Assembly (NCBI RefSeq): GCF_004331345.1
Contig: NZ_SJJZ01000003.1
Span: forward strand, 1,550,001-1,614,000
Reading direction: 5' to 3'
From: Kribbella soli
GTDB taxonomy: Bacteria; Actinomycetota; Actinomycetes; Propionibacteriales; Kribbellaceae
DNA: 64,000 bases
Shown: one piece after another, positions 43,979-52,157 of the stretch
Numbering within the stretch: position 1 is the stretch's first letter
Layout of the letters: every line of letters begins with the position of its first letter
Made by a program: the position numbers and the translations under genes
Notes under the pieces: generated by a model
What the model was told of the DNA's origin: nothing
The model's input: the letters and a program-made list of their open reading frames with translations, nothing else
Database searches by the model: none

Positions 43979-45303
43979 TTGGCCCTCTTCTGCGCCGTCT
44001 CCATGTCGTCGAGCACCTGGTCGACGGTCTTCTCCTTCAGCACCAGGCTCTGCACCCCGCTGATCAATGCCGTCCGGGCGTCGGGGCTGAACGGTGACGG
44101 AACAACCTCGATCGCGTCGGCGAGCGACGCGAAACCGGCGACCTGCGGCGGCAGATCGGCGGCGGTGACCTTCGGGTTCGCCGGGATCAGCCCGACCATG
44201 TCGACGAACACCTTCGCCTGCTCGGGCTCGGTCAGCCACTGCACGAACTTCACCGCCGCATCGACGTTCTTCCCCTTCGGGTTGATACACGCCCCCTTGC
44301 CGACACCGCCGTACACCCGCGGCTTCTGCGTGCCGTCGGCCGCCTTCGGAATCCCCATCGAGACGTACTCGGTGAAGTCCGGCGCGGTGGCCCGCGCGAC
44401 CCCGATCGCGACCGACGCGTCGAAGATCGCCGGCGTGTCCTGAACGTTGAAGAAGCCCTTCTCCACCGTCGGGTTGTCGTCGTTGCCGCCTGGCAGGGTC
44501 TTGTTGACGATGACTCCCGCGTCCCTCAACTCAGCCAGCAACTGCAGACCTTTACGCCAGCCGTCCGACTTCCAACTCGCCTTTCCCGCGAGCGTCGCAT
44601 CGATCTCGGCGTCGGTCAGCCAGTTCGAGGCATGACTCAGCAGGAACCGATCCGCCAGGGACGCAGCCATCAGGAACGCACCATTGCCGGACTTGGCCGA
44701 GACCGTCTTCAGCTGCTCGATCCACGCGTCCGTCGTGGCCGGCGGAGCCTTCGGATCGGTCCCGGCCGACTCGAACGTCTTGGTGTTCAGCAGCAGCCCC
44801 ATGGTCTGGATCTCCCAGTGCGCCGAGTAGATACCGGCGTCCAGGCCACTGACCGACCCGGCCCTCACACTGGTCAGATCCAGCGCGATCGGCGAGAAGT
44901 TGCCCTTCCACTCACCGGTCAGCTTCGGCTCCAAATTCATCGCCCAGCCGGCCTTGTAGTACGGAATCATCTCGGGCAGCGTGAGCGTCGAGTAGACGTC
45001 CGGCATATCACCCGACTGCGACTTCGACTGCAATTTCGCCGGAAAATTCGTCGGCCCGGGACTGTCGATCGTCACCCGTACGCCGGTCTGCTTCTGGTAG
45101 GTCTCGACCAACTTGTCCAGCGCCTTCGCCTGGCCGCGGGACTGGTTCATGAACGTCAGCGAGGTCGAACCGCCGCCGCCTTTCGCTGAATCCTTACCGC
45201 AACCGGTCAGCACCGGCCCGGAGAACGCAGCGCCGGCCGAGACCGCGGCCAGCCCGAGCAATCGGCGGCGCGTCAGCCGATTTCGTACGCCTGCTTTTGG
45301 CAT
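43975..45303 (-). CDS. Sugar ABC transporter substrate-binding lipoprotein
   Basis: 442 residues; the ATG at 45303 follows GGAAGGGAAA. The N-terminus has twin arginines ('LTRRRLLGLAAVSAG') and a lipobox ending 'VLTGCG', so it is probably a Tat-exported lipoprotein with Cys35 anchored outside. The rest is the two-lobed family 1 extracellular solute-binding fold ('MPDVYSTLTLPEMIPYY', 'INPKGKNVDAAVKFVQWL'). First gene of the rhamnoside operon; the GH78 enzyme at its end suggests a rhamnosyl oligosaccharide ligand. Confidence 0.92.
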   Translation of the reverse strand: MPKAGVRNRLTRRRLLGLAAVSAGAAFSGPVLTGCGKDSAKGGGGSTSLTFMNQSRGQAKALDKLVETYQKQTGVRVTIDSPGPTNFPAKLQSKSQSGDMPDVYSTLTLPEMIPYYKAGWAMNLEPKLTGEWKGNFSPIALDLTSVRAGSVSGLDAGIYSAHWEIQTMGLLLNTKTFESAGTDPKAPPATTDAWIEQLKTVSAKSGNGAFLMAASLADRFLLSHASNWLTDAEIDATLAGKASWKSDGWRKGLQLLAELRDAGVIVNKTLPGGNDDNPTVEKGFFNVQDTPAIFDASVAIGVARATAPDFTEYVSMGIPKAADGTQKPRVYGGVGKGACINPKGKNVDAAVKFVQWLTEPEQAKVFVDMVGLIPANPKVTAADLPPQVAGFASLADAIEVVPSPFSPDARTALISGVQSLVLKEKTVDQVLDDMETAQKRAK

Positions 45304-45424
45304 TGGTTTCCCTTCCTCGCCGAACGGCATCGACGGAGATTCCGACCGCGATCCTCCGAACCGCCCGGAAACATCCTGCGCAACACTGCCCTCAACGGAC
45401 CCCGAACGGTCGTCGGCAGCAGCG

Positions 45425-45457
45425 CTGATACCGGTAACATCTTGTTACCGGTATCAG
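45425..45457. promoter_or_regulatory. 33-bp palindrome: likely LacI operator
   Basis: CTGATACCGGTAAC (45425-45438) and its exact reverse complement (45444-45457) flank ATCTT. The palindrome lies 122 bases upstream of the binding-protein start, in the divergent gap to the quinone-oxidoreductase gene. An uninterrupted 14-bp dyad with central TTACCGG halves is what the LacI protein of this operon would be expected to bind. Confidence 0.75.
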
Positions 45458-45478
45458 TCGCTGTCAACACCGCAGAAT

Positions 45479-45492
45479 GACCGGATCCGGTC
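45479..45492. promoter_or_regulatory. 14-bp palindrome GACCGGATCCGGTC
   Basis: A perfect palindrome 22 bases beyond the larger one, 90 bases before the oxidoreductase start. It could be a second regulator site for the divergent promoters. Short GC palindromes occur by chance, so this is weak. Confidence 0.3.
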
Positions 45493-45581
45493 GCCCCGAC
45501 TGACACACACAGGGCGTCGCGGTGGTGATCGACTGGCGAGACTGCACGGGTGTCTGCCAGGGCTTGTGAAACCGTGATCGG

Positions 45582-46550
45582 ATGCGTGCATTCGGGTTCA
45601 AGGAGATCAACGGTGAGATCGTGGAGCTGGAGCGGCCGGTGCCGGAGCCGTTGGTCGGTGAGGTGCTGATCCGCGTGTCTCATGCGGGGTTGAACTTCGC
45701 GGAGGTTCAGCATCGGCGCGGCGACTTCGGCGAACCTGAGCCGGACGGCGACGTCCCCGGGCTCGAGGCCGCCGGCGTCATCGCGGCCGTCGGCGCGGAG
45801 GTCGACGGGTTCGATATCGGTGATGAAGTGACGGCGTACCTGCCGAACTTCGGCGGATACGCGGAGTACGCCGTCGCTCCTGCGGCATTCACCTATCCGA
45901 TCGGGGACCTCGATCCCGTGATCGCGGCCGGTGCGCCGACGGTGCTGACGACGGCGTACGGCTTGCTGGCCGGGACCGGTCGCTTGGCCAGCGGGGACAC
46001 GGTGCTGATCCATGCAGCAGCCGGGGGTGTCGGAACGGTCGCCGTTCAGATCGCCAAAGCGCTGGGAGCAGGTCAGATCATCGGCACCGTCAGCACCGCG
46101 GACAAAGCTGAGTATGCGCAGCAGTTCGGCTACGACGAGGTCATACTGCGTACCGGGTTCGCGGAACGGGTCCGTGAACTCACGAGCGGTCGTGGAGTCG
46201 ACCTGGTGCTGGACTCAGTCGGTGGTGAGACCCGTGCGGACAGTCTTGAGGTGCTGGCTGTGTTCGGACGCCTGGCGGCGTTCGGGGACGCGGGCAACTA
46301 TCCGGACCTGACCCTGGCCGTTCGCCCGCTGTGGAAGAGCAACAAGTTTGTCGGCGGGTTCAACATCGGGGACCTGGCGCGGCGCGCTCCGGAACTCGTC
46401 AGCAAGTTCGGCCGGGCCGCGCTCGACCTCGTCGCCGCGAAGCAGGTCCGCATCGACGTCACTGACGTACTGCCGCTGCCCGAGGCCGGCGTCGCGCTCG
46501 ACCGCCTCGCCGCCGGAACCAACCGCGGCAAGCTCGTACTAGCACTGTGA
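45582..46550 (+). CDS. Zinc-less quinone oxidoreductase-like alcohol dehydrogenase
   Basis: 322 residues. N-terminal GroES-like domain ('PEPLVGEVLIRVSHAGLNF', 'DVPGLEAAGVIAAVGAEV'). The Rossmann domain has 'VLIHAAAGGVGTVAVQIAKALG' near residue 142-163 with the A-A-x-G-G-V-G NADPH motif of quinone reductases, and 'DLVLDSVGGE'. The Cys/His ligands of zinc alcohol dehydrogenases are absent. It reduces quinones or enones with NADPH in the cytosol. It is divergent from the rhamnoside operon but probably unrelated to it. Confidence 0.92.
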   Translation: MRAFGFKEINGEIVELERPVPEPLVGEVLIRVSHAGLNFAEVQHRRGDFGEPEPDGDVPGLEAAGVIAAVGAEVDGFDIGDEVTAYLPNFGGYAEYAVAPAAFTYPIGDLDPVIAAGAPTVLTTAYGLLAGTGRLASGDTVLIHAAAGGVGTVAVQIAKALGAGQIIGTVSTADKAEYAQQFGYDEVILRTGFAERVRELTSGRGVDLVLDSVGGETRADSLEVLAVFGRLAAFGDAGNYPDLTLAVRPLWKSNKFVGGFNIGDLARRAPELVSKFGRAALDLVAAKQVRIDVTDVLPLPEAGVALDRLAAGTNRGKLVLAL

Positions 46551-46585
46551 GCTGTTCGTTCTGACCATCATCTGGAACCTTGAAT

Positions 46586-46604
46586 GTCTACTCGATCAGT
46601 AGAC
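46586..46604. promoter_or_regulatory. GTCTACT-N5-AGTAGAC dyad
   Basis: Perfect 7-bp arms with a 5-base centre, 16 bases before the start of the broken FAD oxidoreductase gene. It resembles a TetR/MarR-type operator that remained after the gene decayed. Confidence 0.45.
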
Positions 46605-46619
46605 TTATGGTTGGTGGTT

Positions 46620-47299
46620 GTGACGGATCATCTGCTGCGATACTTCGGGCCGGCTCCCGCCAACTGGGTACGTGCAACGCCGTTCGACCATGACGTTGTG
46701 GTCGTGGGTGGTGGGCAAGCCGGGCTCGGGATCGGGTTCGCGTTGCGGCGGGCCGGGATCGGGCGGGCGTCGGTGATCGACGCCGCGGCTCCGGGCGAGG
46801 CCGGCGTGTGGACGACGACGGCGCGGATGCGGACGTTGCGGACGCCGAAGGTCTGGCCGGAGCCGGAGTTCGGGTTTCCGGAGCTCAGTTCCGGGCGTGG
46901 TACGAGCGGCTGTACGGCGAGGCGGCCTACGACGAGTTGGTGCGGATCCCGCGGACGGTGTGGGCCGATTACGTCACGTGGTTCGAGCGGACGGTGGATG
47001 TTGCCGTCCGCCACCGTACGAGGCTGATCGGTGTTGCGCCGGCCGAGGATCATCTTGTACTGCGCCTCGCGGTGACCCACCGGACGGTGGCGTGGACGAG
47101 GTCGTGGAGACCGCCTGGAAGCTGGTGCTGGCCAACGGTGTTGAGGGCACCGGCGGGCCGGCGCTCCCTCCCCTGTTCGCGAACCTGCCCGAACAATTCG
47201 CTGCGCACACCGGCGATCAGATCGACTTCGCGGCATTGCAGTTCGGCCCCGGCGCCCGACGTACCGCCGCCCCGACCATCGCACGACAGGAGAGGCTCC
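46620..47299 (+). pseudogene. Frameshifted FAD/NAD(P)-binding oxidoreductase
   Basis: Pieces of one flavoprotein lie in three frames: 'DHDVVVVGGGQAGLGIGFAL' to 'LRTPKVWPEPEFGFPELS' (46620-46890, frame A), 'FRAWYERLYGEAAYDELV' to 'IGVAPAEDHLVLRL' (46887-47070, frame B), and 'GVDEVVETAWKLVLANG' to 'HTGDQIDFAALQFG' (about 47090-47250, frame C). The order matches flavin monooxygenase-like proteins of about 450-480 residues, so besides two frameshifts a large middle part is deleted. A remnant, not a gene. Confidence 0.8.
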
Positions 47300-47794
47300 G
47301 TGACGCTGTCCGACACCGAGTGGGAAGACACCACGGGCGGCGACCACGACGGGCTCGACGACGACCAGGCCGAGGAGCTCGAGGCGGAAGCAGCCGCGGC
47401 CGGCGACGCGCTGGACGCCGCCGCCGAGTCCGAGCCGGCGACGTACTTCAAGACCTTGCCCGAGTTCGTCGACCAGTTCCTGATCAAGGCCTACCGGCGC
47501 AACATCAGCGCCCAGACACCGTGGTGCCGCGAGTGGTGGAAGCACTGCGAGGCCGTGTGCGTGCTGTCCGCGCTCTGGCGTGCCTGGGAAGCGCTCCGGC
47601 TCGAACCCGGCACCGGCATGAGCGTGTGGTGGCGCGACCACTGCTACCTCCACATGAACAGCCTGATGAATCCCGCTGGCACCTTCAGCAAATGCACGGT
47701 CGCCGGACACCACTCCGGCGGCGAGGGGCTCGAGCCGCTGTCCTGGGCCACGCCCCCGGCCGAGCTGTACGACCCACTCACGTACGGCGGTTGA
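47300..47794 (+). CDS. DUF4913-family protein
   Basis: 164 residues. The GTG at 47300 is preceded by AGGAGA (47288-47293); the first 45 residues are very acidic ('TEWEDTTGGDHDGLDDDQAEE' region), the rest is the conserved domain: 'TLPEFVDQFLIKAYRR', 'WCREWWKHCEAVCVLSALWRAWE', 'GMSVWWRDHCYLHMNSLMNPAG'. DUF4913 proteins are frequent on actinomycete integrative and conjugative elements and plasmids, next to type IV secretion-like genes; their function is not known to me. No conjugation gene is present here, so it is probably a stranded survivor of such an element. Confidence 0.75.
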   Translation: MTLSDTEWEDTTGGDHDGLDDDQAEELEAEAAAAGDALDAAAESEPATYFKTLPEFVDQFLIKAYRRNISAQTPWCREWWKHCEAVCVLSALWRAWEALRLEPGTGMSVWWRDHCYLHMNSLMNPAGTFSKCTVAGHHSGGEGLEPLSWATPPAELYDPLTYGG

Positions 47795-47862
47795 CCAGGT
47801 CCCCGCAGTCGCGATGCGCGCCGAAATGCGATCGCCCGGGTCAAGTTCTCCACAAACCAGTT

Positions 47863-47878
47863 AACGGACTGGTCCGTT
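47863..47878. promoter_or_regulatory. AACGGACTGGTCCGTT palindrome
   Basis: 7-bp arms around TG, resembling TetR-family operators. No TetR gene is adjacent (the next is a ROK regulator), so the regulator would have to be elsewhere or lost. Confidence 0.35.
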
Positions 47879-48022
47879 GGTACAGAAGTGCATGGTGTGT
47901 CGCAGGCGTGTCTTGATCGATCGGCAAATAGTTGCCGCAGCGCCTTTTGTACCTGAGGTATCTAAGTGCTTATCATTACATGGCTGCTTGTCGTCGACGC
48001 CAAATTGGAGGGTCCCGCTGTC

Positions 48023-49207
48023 GTGACAGGATCGTTTCCGCGCGCGGCCACCGATCAGACCCTGTTACGGCGGGTCAACGAACTGTCGGTGCTAGCGGCG
48101 CTGCGGGGCAACGAACCACGGCCGCTCCGTGAAGTCGCTGATGCCACGGGTCTGTCGTGGCGCAGCGCACAGGTCGTGACTGAGAAGCTTGGCGCGCAAG
48201 GTTGGCTGGCCGAAACCGAGGCCGACGCTGGCGACAAGCGAATGGGGCGCCCGGCCCGCCGGTACCGCTTTCGTGCTGAGGTCGGCTACGCGGTCGGGCT
48301 TGACGTCGGACCGCGCCAGGTCCGGGTGATCATCGCCGATTTGGCTGCGACCGTCGTGTCGAGCCAGCAGGTGGATGTCTCGCCCGAAGACACTGCGGAT
48401 GCCAGGCTCGCGATTGCAGAGCAGGTGCTACGCGCAGCACTTTCGGCCGCCGGTATTCAGCCGGACGACGTGTGGGCAGCGGCGCTGGGAACATCGGGTG
48501 TCGTTGCCCCCGACGGCACCATCACGTCGGTCCTGCTGCCCGGCTGGACAGGGCTCAATCCGGGAACCCGATTGGCGGCGGCGCTGCCCTGCCCGGTGGC
48601 GGTGGTCAACGACGCCAACCTGGCCGCGCTCGCCGAACGATGGCGCGGCTTCAGCGCCGAGACCATGATCTACCTGCTCGTTGGGATGCGGCTTGGGGCG
48701 GGGCTTGTCGTCGGAGGGAGCCTGCATACCGGTTCGGGTGGGGCCGCGGGTGAAATCGGCATGCTGCGAGAGTTGGGCTGGCACGACGCGGCCAGGCGGC
48801 TCGCCGCCACCCCCATCGACGCCCTGACCATGAGCGCCGAGGACTCTGACCTGGCGGCCATGCGGGTGTTTCAGGCCGCCCGTGACGCACATCCAGCGGC
48901 GCTCGCGGCGGTGGACCGGTTTGCCGCCGATGTGGCGCGGGGCGTCGCAGCGATGGTCCTCACCGTCGATCCGGAGCTGGTGGTGCTCGGCGGCAGCTTC
49001 TCCCATGCTGCCGACCTGCTGCTGCCCCGACTGGAAGCACTACTGGCCGAGACCTGCCTGCACACACCGCGGCTAGCGGCCTCCGAACTGGGCGACAATG
49101 CGGTCGCCTATGGTGCGCTGAGGCTCGCCCTGGACACCGTGAATCAGCGGATGACGTCGCTGGACAGTGCGACGCCGTTGATCCCCGCCGCCATCCGGGG
49201 GTATTGA
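48023..49207 (+). CDS. ROK-family transcriptional regulator
   Basis: 394 residues from the GTG at 48023, with GGAGGG (48007-48012) before it; an earlier GTG at 47966 overlaps the promoter. Winged HTH at about 15-75 ('LREVADATGLSWRSAQVV'), then the ROK ATPase-like fold: 'GYAVGLDVGPRQVRVII', 'ALGTSGVVAPDGT', 'VAVVNDANLAALAE', 'LVGMRLGAGLVVGG' and 'TGSGGAAGEIG'. The zinc-binding Cys cluster of classical ROK proteins is missing. It senses a sugar, and probably controls the secreted protein and GH15 genes that follow. Confidence 0.88.
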   Translation: MTGSFPRAATDQTLLRRVNELSVLAALRGNEPRPLREVADATGLSWRSAQVVTEKLGAQGWLAETEADAGDKRMGRPARRYRFRAEVGYAVGLDVGPRQVRVIIADLAATVVSSQQVDVSPEDTADARLAIAEQVLRAALSAAGIQPDDVWAAALGTSGVVAPDGTITSVLLPGWTGLNPGTRLAAALPCPVAVVNDANLAALAERWRGFSAETMIYLLVGMRLGAGLVVGGSLHTGSGGAAGEIGMLRELGWHDAARRLAATPIDALTMSAEDSDLAAMRVFQAARDAHPAALAAVDRFAADVARGVAAMVLTVDPELVVLGGSFSHAADLLLPRLEALLAETCLHTPRLAASELGDNAVAYGALRLALDTVNQRMTSLDSATPLIPAAIRGY

Positions 49208-49709
49208 CAGCCACCCATCCGCTGTCGCACCCGGGTGCTGCCTGCCGGCGGGGGCTGCGACATCTGCCCGGACTCGCCATCGTCGCGGAACCTTCCCGGG
49301 CCACCGACGGTGGCCATGACCTGGTCCGAATGCGCAGGTCCTTCGAAGGCGAGGCCGGTTTGCGCGGTCGCGCAACGACACGCATCGCCCGGGCACGCCG
49401 GCGTGATGCGGGATCGGCCAAGTTCGCGCTGCCACTTGACGAACCTATATGTAAGGCACTTATCTTATCTCAGTTAGTTATCTGACATCAAATAGTCGCT
49501 CATTCGGGGCGCGACGACGGGCACACCCTCCGCCGTGGCGTGGGCGGTTAGTCGGCTGAGCCACGTTGACATGCGCATTACCCACGCCACGTCGACCGGC
49601 GGCGTCATCACGCCGGCTCCCGCCGACGGCCCGTTGGGCGTAGGTAGACCGCTGCGCCAGTCCGCGGGGTCCGTTAGCAGGCGGTACATCGTCACAGGAA
49701 GGACAACCC
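49208..49709 (+). promoter_or_regulatory. 500-base regulatory gap with AT-rich element
   Basis: No gene is seen. At 49447-49497 an AT-rich stretch holds TAAGGCACTTATC (49453-49465), a reversed near-copy of TAAGTGCTTATC found just before the ROK gene (47964-47975). This could be the ROK operator at both promoters. AGGAAGGA (49691-49698) is the ribosome site of the following gene. Confidence 0.4.
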
Positions 49710-51911
49710 ATGGCATGGTCAGGAAGAACGCTAGTAGCGGTGCTAAGCGCGTTGGGGGTGACGGCGGTGGGCGGTGTCGCCCACGCAAGTCAATCGGTTA
49801 CACCCTCGACCGGCGCCACCTATTCGATCGAAGTCGGCCCAGCCAAGTCGCACCAGTTCACGAGTGACACGCCTGCCTATCCAATCATCGACAAGGACGG
49901 CACGTTCTACGCCCAGCAGGCCGCGGCGCTGTACGGTCTCAATGACCCACGGCACTGGCGGTTCTTCTCCGGCACGAACTACGACGACGCGGGACCGAAC
50001 ACCACGCTCAACAACTGGGCGGACCCGGCCAATCCGGTGGACAAGAACAGCAACACCACGTGGCGGTGCAACAACAGCCCAACCGGCGTGGAGTCGACCT
50101 ACGCGCCACCCCCGTCCGGCTACTCGCAGCCGAACTACTGCGACCTGATGGGGATGTGGGTGGATCCAGACACCGGGAACTGGATCGGCCTGGTACACAA
50201 CGAGTTCACGCCGCAGCCGTTCGGCGATGGGATGCACTACGACTCCATCGACTACGCAAAGTCCACCGATCAGGGACGCACGTGGACCATCATCGGCCAC
50301 GTGTTGACCTCGCCGTACAGCACCAAGCGCGGTGACACAGCGGCGTTCCCGAACAAGACTTACAAGTACGGCGACGGCGACCAGCGCCTGTTCGTCGACA
50401 CGGCCTCTGGATACTTCTACGTCTATTACGGCTCGTCGGTCATCGACAAGCCGGGCGGCGGCGGCGCGATCCACCGCTTGGAGCACGTGGCCCGTGCCCC
50501 GATCTCGGGGAAGATGGCCACAGGCACTTGGCGGAAGTGGTACGACGGCACGTGGTCAGAGCCGGGTGTGGGTGGCCGAGAAAGCAACATCGTTCCAGTG
50601 GACGCCGACAACCCCAACGGATACACCGATCCAGCTGACGACTACAAGCCCATGAACCCGGGCTACGTCAGCGAACAGCTCGCCGCCGGGACTCTGCCGG
50701 CCCAATCGCCGCTGCTGTACATGAGCGTCGCCTACAACGCTCATCTCGGCTTGTACATGGCCAGCGCCAACCCGTTCAACCCGAACGACTCCAAGCACGC
50801 CGAGCCGCTCTATGTGACCGACGATTTGTCGACGCAGCAGTGGCGCAAGATCGGCGACACCGGCTCCACCCTGTACGGGGACTACTGGTACCACTGGTAC
50901 GCCGACAGCGTGAATGCCAGCAGTGGCAACATCGTGGGCCAGACGTTCCGCAACTACTGCGAGTACAACTGCCCGTCCGGCGCCGCCGAATACCGCAACA
51001 TCACCATCGAGTCCAGTGATCCTGCCGCGCCACCGGTGGACCCGTTCAAGACCTATCGGATCAGCAGCCGCGGTGGCCTGGCCCTGACCCAGGTGTCAGG
51101 CAGTTCAGTGACTACGTCGGTGGACGCACGGAAGGGTTCTGACCTCGCGGCATGGGCCTTCACCTCCAACGGTGACGGCTCCTACCGGATCACCAACGCC
51201 GCCACCGGCCAGGCGCTCGGCATCGACTCCAACATCAGGACCAGCAGGGCGTGGGGAACCACGCCATACGTCGCCCCCTACCGGGCGACCGTCGGCCAGC
51301 AATGGTTCTTCATCAAGAACACGAACACATCCAACACCTACCGGCTCGTTAACCGATACAGCGGGCTCGTACTGGCCATGTCCGCCGACTCCCGTCGCCG
51401 GGTCGAAACCACCCCACCACGCTATTGGTCCAACACCACAGGCAACTCCATCGGCGGCCACCGCAAGGAGTCCGAGCAAACACTGACCTTCACCGCAGTG
51501 GGAACCAGCCCGGCTGAAGAGGACATCGCGCTCTTCAAACCCACCACCGCACAAAGCGAGCAGGATGCGAACACCGCCGACCTGGCCGTGGATGGCGACC
51601 CGGACACCTACTGGGCCGCGGACCCCTATCCGCAGTGGTGGCAGGTCGACCTGCTACGCGTCTACAGCCTCAACCATGTCTCCATCACCAACTACGCAGA
51701 CGGTTCCCGCTACTACAAGTACAACATCCAAGCCAGCACCGACGGCACCAACTGGACAACCATCGCGACAAAGGACACGACGACGGTGGCCACCGCAGCG
51801 GGCGACAGTTATCCGGTCGACATTCAGGCACGCTATCTGCGGGTCAATCTGACCTACAACTCTGACAACACAGGCGTCCACATCACCAACTTCGCAGCCA
51901 GCGGTACCTGA
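49710..51911 (+). CDS. Secreted propeller-like protein with RICIN and F5/8 type C domains
   Basis: 733 residues. Residues 1-26 are a signal peptide (cut near 'VAHA'). About 30-440 is a catalytic-type region rich in Trp/Tyr with 'LMGMWVDPDTGNWIGLVHNE', 'STDQGRTWTIIG', 'QRLFVDTASGYFYVYYGSS' and 'LYMSVAYNAHLGLYMASANP', resembling five-bladed propeller glycosidases, but no family can be named. About 455-590 is a ricin-type trefoil ('GQQWFFIKN', 'SGLVLAMSAD') and 605-733 a discoidin domain ('DPDTYWAADPYPQWWQVDL', 'RYLRVNLTYNSDN'). Both are sugar-binding modules. It follows the ROK regulator and precedes a GH15-like gene. Confidence 0.72.
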   Translation: MAWSGRTLVAVLSALGVTAVGGVAHASQSVTPSTGATYSIEVGPAKSHQFTSDTPAYPIIDKDGTFYAQQAAALYGLNDPRHWRFFSGTNYDDAGPNTTLNNWADPANPVDKNSNTTWRCNNSPTGVESTYAPPPSGYSQPNYCDLMGMWVDPDTGNWIGLVHNEFTPQPFGDGMHYDSIDYAKSTDQGRTWTIIGHVLTSPYSTKRGDTAAFPNKTYKYGDGDQRLFVDTASGYFYVYYGSSVIDKPGGGGAIHRLEHVARAPISGKMATGTWRKWYDGTWSEPGVGGRESNIVPVDADNPNGYTDPADDYKPMNPGYVSEQLAAGTLPAQSPLLYMSVAYNAHLGLYMASANPFNPNDSKHAEPLYVTDDLSTQQWRKIGDTGSTLYGDYWYHWYADSVNASSGNIVGQTFRNYCEYNCPSGAAEYRNITIESSDPAAPPVDPFKTYRISSRGGLALTQVSGSSVTTSVDARKGSDLAAWAFTSNGDGSYRITNAATGQALGIDSNIRTSRAWGTTPYVAPYRATVGQQWFFIKNTNTSNTYRLVNRYSGLVLAMSADSRRRVETTPPRYWSNTTGNSIGGHRKESEQTLTFTAVGTSPAEEDIALFKPTTAQSEQDANTADLAVDGDPDTYWAADPYPQWWQVDLLRVYSLNHVSITNYADGSRYYKYNIQASTDGTNWTTIATKDTTTVATAAGDSYPVDIQARYLRVNLTYNSDNTGVHITNFAASGT

Positions 51912-52157
51912 CAGCGATGCCGTGCATCGTGTCCGAGGGCTTCGGTCGGATGGTTGGTCGACGGCCGATGACCGGAGACCTCGGACACACTTCCCGCCAG
52001 CAACCCAGGCTGCCGAGATCGGGCCGCTCCTGAGGCGCGCCGGCGACGAACTAGCTGTGGCCGCAAGAACGGCCCCGCGCGGCCGCGAGGCGGTCCCGCA
52101 GATGAGGACAGCGTTACTGATGCACCGCGAGCACCATGACCACTCCAACGAAGGAGA

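Noticed and set aside
49474-49788. 104-residue minus-strand frame before the RICIN/discoidin gene
   Set aside because: It overlaps the signal peptide of the real gene and the likely ROK-controlled promoter, and resembles no family.
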